A stretch of DNA of 64,000 nt from an uncultured Winogradskyella sp. GTDB lineage: Bacteria > Bacteroidota > Bacteroidia > Flavobacteriales > Flavobacteriaceae. The position numbers and the translations under genes were made by a program. Below, in pieces: positions 53,176 to 62,102 of the stretch. The notes under the pieces were generated by a model. That model ran no database searches, was not told the origin of the DNA, and was given only the letters and a program-made list of their open reading frames with translations. Every line of letters starts with the position of its first letter. Within the stretch, counting starts at the first letter, position 1. The stretch lies in NCBI RefSeq assembly GCF_947495255.1, contig NZ_CANLYI010000001.1, positions 248,001-312,000 of the forward strand, written 5' to 3'.

Positions 53176-55482
53176 TTATACAGTAACCCTATTATTAGGA
53201 CTAATTGAAACTTCTTTTCCATCTACATAAATGGTTAAGTCTTTATCCCCTTCTAATATAAATTGTGTTTCGTTTTGACTAACACTTACAGTGATAATTT
53301 GATGTCTAAAGTTCACTTTAAACGAATAGCCTTCCCATTGATTAGGTATTTTAGGCTCAAAAGATAAGGTGTCATTTTTAACACGCATACCACCAAAACC
53401 TTCAACAATACTCATCCAAGTACCAGCCATTGAGGTAATGTGTAAACCTTCGTGAACCTCGTGATTATAATCATCTAAATCTAAACGCGATGTTCTTAAA
53501 TAAAACGTATACGCTTGGTCCATTCTGTCTAATTTTGCAGCTTGAATACTGTGTACACATGGTGACAATGAACTTTCATGAACCGTGAATGGTTCGTAAA
53601 AATCGAAATGACGTTCTAATTCTTCAGTCGTAAATTTATCTTCAAAGAAATACATCCCTTGCAATAAATCTGCTTGCTTAATATATGGTGAACGTAAAAT
53701 TCTATCCCAAGACCATTTTTGATTAATTGGTCGTTGTGATTGGTCTAAATCTACAACTGTAATTAATTCTTTATCTAAAAAACCATCTTGTTGAAGATAT
53801 ACATTTTCTTCTTCAGAATATGGAAAATACATATTGTCTGCTACTTTTTTCCAAAGTGCTAACTCTTCATGTGAAATCTTTGTTTTACCAGAGATTCTTT
53901 CAAAATCGTTACTATGACCTTCTTTTACTTTTTCAATTGTTTCTAATGTATAATCGATACACCATTTTGCAATATAGTTAGTGTACCAATTGTTATTTAC
54001 ATTGTTTTCGTACTCATTAGGACCAGTTACACCAAGAATAACATATTTGTTTTTATTGGTAGAGAAGTTAGCTCTTTGATGCCAAAAACGTGCAATACCG
54101 ATTAAAACTTCGAGTCCCATTTCTGGTATATAACTAAAATCGCCTGTATATCTGTAATAGTTAAAAATGGCAAAAGCAATGGCGCCATTTCTATGAATTT
54201 CTTCAAAAGTAATTTCCCATTCATTATGGCATTCTTCACCATTCATAGTAACCATAGGATATAATGCAGCTCCGTTTTTAAATCCTAATTTCTCAGCATT
54301 TTCAATGGCTTTATCTAGATGGTTATATCTATAGGTTAAAAGATTTCGAGCAACCTCTTGATCTTTAGTTGCCATGTAAAATGGAATACAGTAAGCTTCA
54401 GTATCCCAATAGGTACTTCCTCCATACTTTTCTCCTGTGAATCCTTTTGGTCCTATATTTAAAGTTGCATCTGTACCTGAATACGTTTGGTTAAGATGAA
54501 AAATATTAAAACGTATACCTTGTTGTGCTTTTACATCACCTTCTATAGTGATGTCTGCCATATCCCAAATCTGAGCCCAAGCTTGCTTCTGGTCTTCTAG
54601 TAATTTAGTGAAACCAGCCGTTGTAGCTTTGCTTAAAGACGACTTTGCAGCAGTAAGCAACTCATTTTTATTATGGTCACGATCTACAGTATAACCACCA
54701 AATTTATGAATAGAATACGTTTCTCCTTGCTCAACATTATAAGTATAACTGAAAGACGCTAAATTTGAATCTGCCGTAAAATTTGGTTCAGTTAATACCG
54801 ATTTACCATCAATATAAACTTGAGATTCCATGAAAGTACAGGTGTAAAAATCTGTTTTCATGGTTTTTGCCTGAATAAAGGCTTGATTATTCTCGTGACT
54901 TACATTTAAAGTATCCCAAAACTTATCATCCCAATTGGTATCTTCATTGGTAATACCTGAATCTAAATAAGGTTCAAAAGTAATTTCAGCTTTTGAATTT
55001 AGTGGCTTAATGTTGAAATTTATAGCGCCAACTTCATCTAAATCTAGACTTAAAAAACGTGTTGTTTTGACCTCAACCTCAATATCATTTTGAAGTGTTG
55101 CAACGAAACTTCTTGAGAGCCAACCTTCTTTCATGTTCAATTCTCTTCTAAAGTCTTTTATGTCTTTACAAGCGAATAAATCGAGTTGTTCACCATTAAC
55201 TATGACGTTAATACCAATCCAATTTGGTGCATTTAATACTTTAGCAAAGTATTCTGGGTAACCGTTTTTCCACCAACCTACTCTGGTTTTATCTGGATAG
55301 TAAACACCTGCAATGTAACTCCCTTGAAATGTTGGGCCTGAATATTTTTCTTCAAAATTGGCACGTTGTCCCATAGCACCATTTCCGATACTAAATATAC
55401 TTTCTGATGCCTTAACCTGATTTGGGTCGAATCCTTCTTCTATAATTGACCAATCGTTTGGGATAATATAATCTAGGTTCAT
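53176..55482 (-). CDS. GH65 maltose phosphorylase
   Basis: A 768-residue GH65 enzyme with no signal peptide, thus cytoplasmic. The catalytic acid Glu is within NGEECHNEWEITFEEIHRN (about 412-430), and the phosphate site HESSLSPC lies near 637-644. It splits maltose with phosphate into glucose and beta-glucose 1-phosphate. The next upstream gene encodes beta-phosphoglucomutase, exactly the partner for the beta anomer, which supports maltose (or another alpha-linked disaccharide such as trehalose or kojibiose) as substrate. The amylase context makes maltose most likely. Length is normal for the family. Confidence 0.93.
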   Translation of the reverse strand: MNLDYIIPNDWSIIEEGFDPNQVKASESIFSIGNGAMGQRANFEEKYSGPTFQGSYIAGVYYPDKTRVGWWKNGYPEYFAKVLNAPNWIGINVIVNGEQLDLFACKDIKDFRRELNMKEGWLSRSFVATLQNDIEVEVKTTRFLSLDLDEVGAINFNIKPLNSKAEITFEPYLDSGITNEDTNWDDKFWDTLNVSHENNQAFIQAKTMKTDFYTCTFMESQVYIDGKSVLTEPNFTADSNLASFSYTYNVEQGETYSIHKFGGYTVDRDHNKNELLTAAKSSLSKATTAGFTKLLEDQKQAWAQIWDMADITIEGDVKAQQGIRFNIFHLNQTYSGTDATLNIGPKGFTGEKYGGSTYWDTEAYCIPFYMATKDQEVARNLLTYRYNHLDKAIENAEKLGFKNGAALYPMVTMNGEECHNEWEITFEEIHRNGAIAFAIFNYYRYTGDFSYIPEMGLEVLIGIARFWHQRANFSTNKNKYVILGVTGPNEYENNVNNNWYTNYIAKWCIDYTLETIEKVKEGHSNDFERISGKTKISHEELALWKKVADNMYFPYSEEENVYLQQDGFLDKELITVVDLDQSQRPINQKWSWDRILRSPYIKQADLLQGMYFFEDKFTTEELERHFDFYEPFTVHESSLSPCVHSIQAAKLDRMDQAYTFYLRTSRLDLDDYNHEVHEGLHITSMAGTWMSIVEGFGGMRVKNDTLSFEPKIPNQWEGYSFKVNFRHQIITVSVSQNETQFILEGDKDLTIYVDGKEVSISPNNRVTV

Positions 55483-55527
55483 TCTAATTTTATTTAAAAG
55501 TCTCTTTTTGAAACGTTTTACTTCTAT

Positions 55528-56184
55528 TTAATTCTCTATAAGGGATTTTATAAAATCATCTGAGATTTCTGTAAAATCATTGAATATATAATCTGCATGA
55601 CCTAGAACATCCTTACTTCCGATGCCTATAGAAATCATATTAGCTGTATTGGCAGCTGTAACACCAGCTACTGAATCTTCAAAAACAATACAGTCTTCTG
55701 GCTTTATATTTAATTCCTTAGCAGCTATCAAAAACACTTCTGGATCTGGCTTTGCTTTTGTAACATCGTTGCCATCTACAATAGCATCGAAATTTGACAT
55801 GAGATTGACACGCTCTAAAATTGTTCGCGCATTTTTACTTGCCGACCCTAATGAGATAGGTTGCTTGTTTTCTTTTAAAGTATTTAATACTCTTGGCACA
55901 TCTGGTAAGATTTCGTTCTCATCCATTTCTGCGATATAATTTAAATACTCTTCGTTCTTTTTGCCCATAAGGTCATTGAACAATTCTTGAGAAATCGTTT
56001 TATTTCCCCAAGCCAATATTTTTTCTAAAGAACGAACACGACTAACGCCTTTAAGCTGCTCGTTTTCTTCTTCAGTAAAATCAATATCTAAACCCTTAGC
56101 TAGTTTTTGCCAAGCTAAAAAGTGATATTTCGCAGTATCTACAATGACACCATCTAAATCGAATATGAATCCTTTTTTGTTCAT
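55528..56184 (-). CDS. pgmB: Beta-phosphoglucomutase
   Basis: A 218-residue HAD-superfamily enzyme with nucleophile and general acid/base Asp9 and Asp11 in FIFDLDGVIVDTA, a helical cap (about 15-85), the SLGSASKNA motif II (about 115-123) with the conserved Ser, and KPDPEVFLIAAKELN / EDSVAGVTAA motifs III-IV (about 145-180). It converts beta-glucose 1-phosphate from GH65 into glucose 6-phosphate. It sits between the transporter and maltose phosphorylase genes, 9 bases downstream of the former. Cytoplasmic. Confidence 0.94.
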   Translation of the reverse strand: MNKKGFIFDLDGVIVDTAKYHFLAWQKLAKGLDIDFTEEENEQLKGVSRVRSLEKILAWGNKTISQELFNDLMGKKNEEYLNYIAEMDENEILPDVPRVLNTLKENKQPISLGSASKNARTILERVNLMSNFDAIVDGNDVTKAKPDPEVFLIAAKELNIKPEDCIVFEDSVAGVTAANTANMISIGIGSKDVLGHADYIFNDFTEISDDFIKSLIEN

Positions 56185-56193
56185 TTTTTTATT

Positions 56194-57564
56194 TTATTCT
56201 GTAGGTTGATATGAGATTGCTGCTTTTTCAGTGATTAAGAAATTACATAAACCAGCGATAATTAAACTTAAGCCTGCAATAGTCATAGCATTAATGGCAT
56301 CGTCTCCTAAAAGTCCGGAAACAAAATTAATACCTCCAAGTGCAGCAATAATTTGTGGGATTACAATAAACATATTGAAAATCCCCATAAACATGCCCAT
56401 TTTCTTTGGGTCTACTGAGCTAGATAACATAGCATATGGCATGGAAAGAATACTTCCCCAAGCAATACCTATTAACATAAAACAATATTTGAGTTGCTCT
56501 GGTGAAACGACCATCATTAATAGAAATCCTGCTCCACCTATTATTAGAGATAACATGTGCACATATTTTCTATTAACGTTTTTCTTTGAAGTGTAAAACA
56601 CAAACAATAACGCAAAAGCCATTGAAGACAAGCCATAAACTCCCATCGCAGAACCTACTGAATTTGATGCTTTTTGAAAAGCTGTATTTTCAATTTTAAA
56701 TGCTTCTTGATCTGCAGCATTTGTCATATCAAAGTTAGCTTCAATTGGTGCTGGTGTATTATAAACATGCTCTGTTAAAGCTGGATTAGCCATGCTCCAC
56801 ATGGTAAAAAAGGCAAACCAACTAAAGAATTGGATAACACCTAATTTCTTCATTGTAGAAGGCATATTTCCTATATTATTAGTAATATCTGAAATAAACC
56901 TATTTTTTTTAGCTTTCTCTCTTTCGAATTCTTCCATATCCTCTGGTGGATATTCAGTTGTAGTAAAAACGGTATAAAGAATACTAATTAAGAATACAAA
57001 TGCGCCTATGGCAAATGCAATCTTCACAGAATCTGGCACAACACCTAAATCTGCTGCATCGCTCACTCCCATTTCTGAAACTAACCAAGGTAAATTACTA
57101 GCTACCCAAGTACCGATTCCAATAATTAAGGTTTGCATTACAAAACCGTAAGTTCTTTGAGACTCATCTAATTTGTCTGCAACTAAAGCTCTAAATGGCT
57201 CCATTGATACATTAATAGACGCATCAAGAATCCACAGAAAACCAGCAGCAATCCATAAAGCTGGTGAATAAGGCACAAAAAATAAGGCTATTGAACTTAA
57301 AATGGCGCCAACTAAAAAATAAGGTCGTCGCCTTCCCCATTTTGGACTCCAAGTTCGGTCACTCATATAACCAATAATAGGCTGTACAAGTAAACCTGTC
57401 AAAGGCGCTGCTATCCATAAAAGTGGAATATCATGCTTATCTGCACCAAGTGTTTGAAAAATTCGTGACATGAAGCCACCTTGTAAAGCAAAACCGAATT
57501 GAATCCCTAAAAATCCGAAACTCATGTTCCAAATTTCCCAGAATCCGAGAATACGCTTTTTCAT
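56194..57564 (-). CDS. MFS sugar transporter (SLC45/GPH-type), probable maltose importer
   Basis: A 456-residue inner-membrane transporter with about twelve transmembrane helices. The loop DRTWSPKWGRRRPYFLVGA (about 69-87) is the SLC45/sucrose-transporter version of the MFS loop 2-3 signature. A long cytoplasmic loop (about 208-235) and an unusual periplasmic stretch (about 265-295) separate the two halves. It is the first gene after lacI and is co-directional with pgmB and GH65, so maltose is the likely cargo. A promoter with a hairpin leader lies at 57609-57684. Confidence 0.9.
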   Translation of the reverse strand: MKKRILGFWEIWNMSFGFLGIQFGFALQGGFMSRIFQTLGADKHDIPLLWIAAPLTGLLVQPIIGYMSDRTWSPKWGRRRPYFLVGAILSSIALFFVPYSPALWIAAGFLWILDASINVSMEPFRALVADKLDESQRTYGFVMQTLIIGIGTWVASNLPWLVSEMGVSDAADLGVVPDSVKIAFAIGAFVFLISILYTVFTTTEYPPEDMEEFEREKAKKNRFISDITNNIGNMPSTMKKLGVIQFFSWFAFFTMWSMANPALTEHVYNTPAPIEANFDMTNAADQEAFKIENTAFQKASNSVGSAMGVYGLSSMAFALLFVFYTSKKNVNRKYVHMLSLIIGGAGFLLMMVVSPEQLKYCFMLIGIAWGSILSMPYAMLSSSVDPKKMGMFMGIFNMFIVIPQIIAALGGINFVSGLLGDDAINAMTIAGLSLIIAGLCNFLITEKAAISYQPTE

Positions 57565-57608
57565 GAAATAGTATATTTAAATTGATACTATTCTGACAAG
57601 CTTAGCTC

Positions 57609-57648
57609 ATCAAAACTTATTGTGAGAAGTGAAAATATAAGTTTTGAT
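57609..57648 (-). promoter_or_regulatory. Inverted repeat at the 5' end of the MFS-operon transcript
   Basis: ATCAAAACTTAT (57609-57620) and ATAAGTTTTGAT (57637-57648) are a perfect 12-bp inverted repeat with a 16-bp spacer. It starts at the predicted transcription start, so it would form a 5' stem-loop in the mRNA or a protein-binding site. The spacer and right arm contain a 17-bp sequence also found before susC. Confidence 0.6.
57624..57640 (+). repeat. 17-bp sequence shared with the susC upstream region
   Basis: GAGAAGTGAAAATATAA occurs here and exactly again at 58960-58976. The two copies flank lacI and point the same way on the plus strand, so they are in opposite orientation relative to the genes they precede. 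Confidence 0.65.
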
Positions 57649-57655
57649 TATTCGT

Positions 57656-57684
57656 CAAAGATATAAAAGATTTTAATATGACAA
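57656..57684 (-). promoter_or_regulatory. Bacteroidota-type promoter for the maltodextrin operon
   Basis: TTG (57682-57684), 18-nt spacer, TATCTTTG (57656-57663), on the minus strand, matching TAnnTTTG. Transcription should begin near 57650, at the inverted repeat, about 85 bases before the transporter ATG. Confidence 0.65.
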
Positions 57685-57694
57685 TGATAAATTT

Positions 57695-58741
57695 CTATTT
57701 GGTAGATTCTCGCTCTACTAATTCGGTGTTAATTACAACGGTCTGAAACTGTTCTTCTTCAGCATTAAACTCAGTCTCAATTTTATCTATTAATAAGTCT
57801 GCAGCGCGCTCTCCCATTAACTGTGCATGTTGACTAACAGTAGTTAAACTTGGTGTTGAATGTTTAGAAAGCACACCATCTGTAAAGCCAATAACTTGTA
57901 TATCATTTGGCACATTTAATCCCATTCTTCGGGCTACTTTCATTGCAGATAATGCATATAATTCATTAACAGCAAATACGCCATCTATATTTTTATGAGC
58001 CTTAAAAAGTTGCTCAATCTCTGCCTCCAATTTTTCTAAATGCACTTCATAATCTAGGGTATCATCCATTTTTAGAATTAATTCTGCCTGAGGTGTAATT
58101 TTATTTTCCTCTAAAGCCTCTAAATAACCTTGAGTTCTTAATCTTCCAACACTTACATAATCTTTAGTTGTGATTAATGCAATATGTTTGCATTGGTTTG
58201 ATATTAATTTTTCAACTGCATTCTTTGCACCATTAAAATCGTCTACTATTACTTTATCGCATTTAATATCAGAAACCACACGATCAAACATCACAATAGG
58301 CATACCTTGATTCATGGTTTCATTATAATGATGATAATCTTGTTGAAGCAACGTTTCTTTAGACATTGAAAGAATAAAGCCATCAATACTGCCATTAGCA
58401 AGCATCTCCATGTTTATGACTTCTTTAGAAAAAGACTCATTAGATAGTCCTATAATAACATTATACCCTCTTTTGTTAGCTACTAACTCTACACCTCTAA
58501 TCACTTTAGAGAAAAAATGATGTACTATTTCCGGAATAATAATTCCGATGGTGTTAGTTTTTCTATTTTTAAGACTAAGAGCAATATTATTGGGTCTGTA
58601 ATTATATAGTTTAGCAAAGGCTTGAACTTTCTGAATAGTATCTGCACTTATTTCTTTGCTATTTTTTAATGCTTTAGACACTGTAGAAATAGAAACGTCT
58701 AATTCTCTGGCTATTTGTTTTAAGGTTATTTTTCTTCTCAT
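57695..58741 (-). CDS. LacI family transcriptional regulator
   Basis: A 348-residue regulator with an N-terminal LacI helix-turn-helix (residues 5-27, LKQIARELDVSISTVSKALK), hinge (about 47-60, NNIALSLKNRKT) and a periplasmic-binding-protein-like sensor domain (about 62-345, TIGIIIPEIVHHFFSKVIRG). It is placed between the two arms of the maltodextrin locus. A near-palindromic 18-bp site upstream of susC (58886-58903) is a strong operator candidate. The effector is probably maltose or a glucose-containing sugar, by context only. Confidence 0.93.
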   Translation of the reverse strand: MRRKITLKQIARELDVSISTVSKALKNSKEISADTIQKVQAFAKLYNYRPNNIALSLKNRKTNTIGIIIPEIVHHFFSKVIRGVELVANKRGYNVIIGLSNESFSKEVINMEMLANGSIDGFILSMSKETLLQQDYHHYNETMNQGMPIVMFDRVVSDIKCDKVIVDDFNGAKNAVEKLISNQCKHIALITTKDYVSVGRLRTQGYLEALEENKITPQAELILKMDDTLDYEVHLEKLEAEIEQLFKAHKNIDGVFAVNELYALSAMKVARRMGLNVPNDIQVIGFTDGVLSKHSTPSLTTVSQHAQLMGERAADLLIDKIETEFNAEEEQFQTVVINTELVERESTK

Positions 58742-58885
58742 TTTTGGCTGTAAATATGGAACGAATATACTTGAAATATCAAAACTAGATTTTATTGATA
58801 TCCTAATTATAGTACTAAAAAGTAAAAATCTTCTATTTTTTTCATTATTTTCCTAATAATATCATTTTTATTTAAAAGTTTTTAA

Positions 58886-58903
58886 CACGCAAACGTTTTC
58901 GTG
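58886..58903. promoter_or_regulatory. LacI-type operator candidate upstream of susC
   Basis: CACGCAAACGTTTTCGTG is palindromic except at one symmetric pair of positions, with the central AACGTT typical of LacI-family operators. It lies 109 bases before the susC ATG in the lacI-susC gap. Confidence 0.65.
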
Positions 58904-58959
58904 ACTTTCGTCATATTATTTAACACCTCTAACACATTAAATTTACCTAGATTTAACCC

Positions 58960-58976
58960 GAGAAGTGAAAATATAA
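58960..58976 (+). repeat. Second copy of the 17-bp shared sequence
   Basis: Identical to 57624-57640. It lies 35 bases before susC, in the probable 5' leader or promoter-proximal region. The rest of the 270-bp gap is AT-rich, and no perfect TAnnTTTG box was found on the plus strand. Confidence 0.65.
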
Positions 58977-59011
58977 ATCAATTAACTAAGTAATTAACTT
59001 AAACACATTGT

Positions 59012-62000
59012 ATGAAAACATTTTTAAATGCTTTACTATTCTGTCTCATTTTGCTACCGGCAACATTGATGGCGCAATCTACTGCGACAGGTACAGTTAC
59101 AGATAAAGCAAATGCCATGCCTCTACCAGGAGTAAATGTCATTATAAAAGGTACTGCCAGAGGAACCTCAACGGATTTTGATGGTAAATATTCTTTAGAA
59201 GTTAGTCAAGGTGAAGTCCTTGTATTCTCTTATGTTGGTTACACAACACAAGAAATTGTTTTTAATGGCCAATCTCCAATCAATGTTGCCATTGAGGAAG
59301 ACGCTTCACAGTTAGATGAAGTTGTTTTAATTGGATATGGGTCTGTAAAGAAGGAAGACGCAACAGGTTCTGTTGATGTCGTTTCATCGAAAGACTTTAA
59401 TCAAGGTGCAATAGTGTCTACCGATCAATTATTAAATGGTAAAGCTGCAGGTGTAAGAATTACCACATCTGGAGGTTCTCCTGATGCTGCTCCAAATATT
59501 AGAATTAGAGGTGGTTCATCATTAAATGCGCAGAATAACCCATTAATTGTAATTGATGGTGTTGCTATTGGAAATGACAATCCTGCTGGTGTATCAAACC
59601 CGTTAACGCTTGTTAACCCAAATGATATTGAAAGTTTTTCTATTTTAAAAGATGCCTCTGCAACTGCCATTTATGGATCTAGAGCGTCAAATGGTGTTAT
59701 AATTATAACAACTAAAAAAGGAACTTCTGGTGCACCTCAATATAATTTTTCTACTGATTATTCTATTAGTTCTATTGGAGATGGTTTGGATATGATGAAT
59801 GGATCTGAGTTTACGCGTTTCATTCAGGAATACCATCCTGATGAAGTTGGCAACTTAGGTGTTGCAGCAGGTTCAGTAAGCACAAGTGAAAACGTTATAA
59901 ATACTTTAAACGGAAGACAGCTTTATAATACTAACTGGAGAGATGCTATAATAAGAACAGCAACAACATCTAACACAAACTTTAGTGCTAGAGCCAATCT
60001 TTTTGAGAAGATTCCTTTCCGTGGATCAGTAGGTTATACATATGCTGAAGGTGTTGTTAAAAATGATGACTACGAAAGATTAACTATGTCTGTTAAATTG
60101 ACACCAAAATTATTAAATGACAATTTAAAGATTGATGTAAATGCTAAAAGTATTTTTGCATTTAAAAATGCAATTGATTCTGGAGGAGCTCTTGGAGAAG
60201 CATTGTCTTTTGACCCAACTAAACCTATTTACGACAACTCTGCAAACAATAGATTTGGAGGTTACTATCTTACTTTAGACGAGGATGATGATGCCTTTAG
60301 CAGAATCACACAGTCAAATCCGTTAGCAAGATTAGAACAACGTGAAAGACCAGAAAATGTTTATAGATTTTTAGGTAATGCTCAGTTTGATTATACAATG
60401 CCATTTTTACCAGAACTAAAAGCAGTAGTAAATTTTGGTTTAGATGCTTCTGGATCTAAAATTGAAGAACGTTTTAGTGAAAATGCTTTTGAAACATACC
60501 AATTTGAAGGTGATAATTTAGATATTAATAACAACTATGTTTTTAATCCAGGTCTAAATTATAGAGAAAACCAAACTATAACGAACACTACATTAGATGG
60601 ATTTCTACAATACACCAAATTGCTTTCAAATAAAGTAATAAACAAATGGGATTTACAAGCTGGATATTCTTATCAGAATTTTAAAAACGATGGTAACCAA
60701 GAACGTTTTCAATATAATTTAGTTTCTGGACAAAGAGAAATTAACAATAACCCAGCAAACCCAAATAACAGATACTACAATGTATTAAATCTACAATCAT
60801 TTTTTGCTAGAGGTAATATTAGCATTTTAGATCGCTATTTATTTACAGCATCAATTAGAGCAGATGGTTCTTCTTTATTTACTGAAGAAAATCGTTGGGG
60901 TTATTTCCCAGCTGCCGCATTAGCATGGCAAATAAATGAAGAATCGTTCTTAGCAGATTCTAAAGTAATTAACACTTTAAAACTTCGATTAGGTTGGGGT
61001 GAAACTGGTCAACAAGACATTACAGGTACTGTAGGTGGTTACTACCCATCAATACCATTGTTTTCTATTGGAGATTCAAATAGCCAATACTTCCCTAATT
61101 CATCTTTATATTCAGCAGAGGCTTTTAACCCTAATTTAACTTGGGAAAAAACAACTACTTATAATGTAGGGTTAGATTTCGATTTATTTAATAATGGATT
61201 ATTGTCTGGATCTTTTGACATCTATAAAAGATACACTAGAGATTTATTGGCTGATGCTCCTGTTCCTCCTGGACAAGCACTGACTAATTCTTTTGTGGAT
61301 AACATTGGAAAAACTGAGAGTGAGGGATTTGAATTAAACCTTAATTTAATGCCAATTAACAATGATAACTTAACCGTTAGTCTAGGTGGTAATTTATCTT
61401 ACAACCAAACAGAGGTTACAGATTTAAATGGACTTACGGCTATTAATGCAGGCGGAACATTAAGAGGTACAGGTGCTGAGTTATTCCGACATGCAGTTGG
61501 GGAACCAGCTACGAGTGCTTATGTTTATAAGCAAGTTTATGATGCTCAAGGAAACCCAATTCCTAATGCTTTTGTAGATTTAAATGGTGATAACCAAATT
61601 AATGATAGTGACAAGTATTATGCTCAAACAGCTCCTAATTGGACTTACGGTTTCAACCTAACTATAAACTATAAAAACTGGGATTTAAGTTCTAGCTTTA
61701 GAGGTCAAGTTGGTGGTAACGTTTACAATTTTGCACAGTTAAATTACGGATTTACTGATAGTGCTGCTTTTTCAAGTCAAAACAATTTAACGAACGTACT
61801 TAACTTTTATGATGGTGCAGCAAACCCAGTAATTGAAAATGTAAATGGAAATATGCAATTCTCTGATTATTATTTAGAAGATGCAACATTTTTAAGATGT
61901 GATAACATTGCCTTAGGTTACCGTTTTAACGAATTAATAAAAGACGGTTCTTTTAGACTGTACGCATCTGTTACAAATCCATTCTTAATCACGGATTATA

Positions 62001-62092
62001 GTGGAGAAGATCCTGAAAACTTTGGAGGTATTGATAGAAACTTTTATCCAAGACCTACTGTTTATACTTTAGGTGTTAATATAGATTTTTAA
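59012..62092 (+). CDS. susC: SusC/RagA family TonB-linked outer membrane receptor
   Basis: A 1026-residue TonB-dependent transporter. Signal peptide ends at LMAQS (residue 22). A CarboxypepD_reg domain (about 25-105, LPGVNVIIKGTARGTSTDFDG, FSYVGYTTQEI) precedes the plug (about 110-235) with the SusC signature LDEVVLIGYGSVKKEDATGS and DASATAIYGSRASNGVIIIT. The barrel runs to the final DF. It imports maltodextrin together with SusD. First gene of the divergent plus-strand unit, 10 bases upstream of susD. Long enough to be full length. Confidence 0.96.
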   Translation: MKTFLNALLFCLILLPATLMAQSTATGTVTDKANAMPLPGVNVIIKGTARGTSTDFDGKYSLEVSQGEVLVFSYVGYTTQEIVFNGQSPINVAIEEDASQLDEVVLIGYGSVKKEDATGSVDVVSSKDFNQGAIVSTDQLLNGKAAGVRITTSGGSPDAAPNIRIRGGSSLNAQNNPLIVIDGVAIGNDNPAGVSNPLTLVNPNDIESFSILKDASATAIYGSRASNGVIIITTKKGTSGAPQYNFSTDYSISSIGDGLDMMNGSEFTRFIQEYHPDEVGNLGVAAGSVSTSENVINTLNGRQLYNTNWRDAIIRTATTSNTNFSARANLFEKIPFRGSVGYTYAEGVVKNDDYERLTMSVKLTPKLLNDNLKIDVNAKSIFAFKNAIDSGGALGEALSFDPTKPIYDNSANNRFGGYYLTLDEDDDAFSRITQSNPLARLEQRERPENVYRFLGNAQFDYTMPFLPELKAVVNFGLDASGSKIEERFSENAFETYQFEGDNLDINNNYVFNPGLNYRENQTITNTTLDGFLQYTKLLSNKVINKWDLQAGYSYQNFKNDGNQERFQYNLVSGQREINNNPANPNNRYYNVLNLQSFFARGNISILDRYLFTASIRADGSSLFTEENRWGYFPAAALAWQINEESFLADSKVINTLKLRLGWGETGQQDITGTVGGYYPSIPLFSIGDSNSQYFPNSSLYSAEAFNPNLTWEKTTTYNVGLDFDLFNNGLLSGSFDIYKRYTRDLLADAPVPPGQALTNSFVDNIGKTESEGFELNLNLMPINNDNLTVSLGGNLSYNQTEVTDLNGLTAINAGGTLRGTGAELFRHAVGEPATSAYVYKQVYDAQGNPIPNAFVDLNGDNQINDSDKYYAQTAPNWTYGFNLTINYKNWDLSSSFRGQVGGNVYNFAQLNYGFTDSAAFSSQNNLTNVLNFYDGAANPVIENVNGNMQFSDYYLEDATFLRCDNIALGYRFNELIKDGSFRLYASVTNPFLITDYSGEDPENFGGIDRNFYPRPTVYTLGVNIDF

Positions 62093-62102
62093 AAAAAAAA
62101 TT

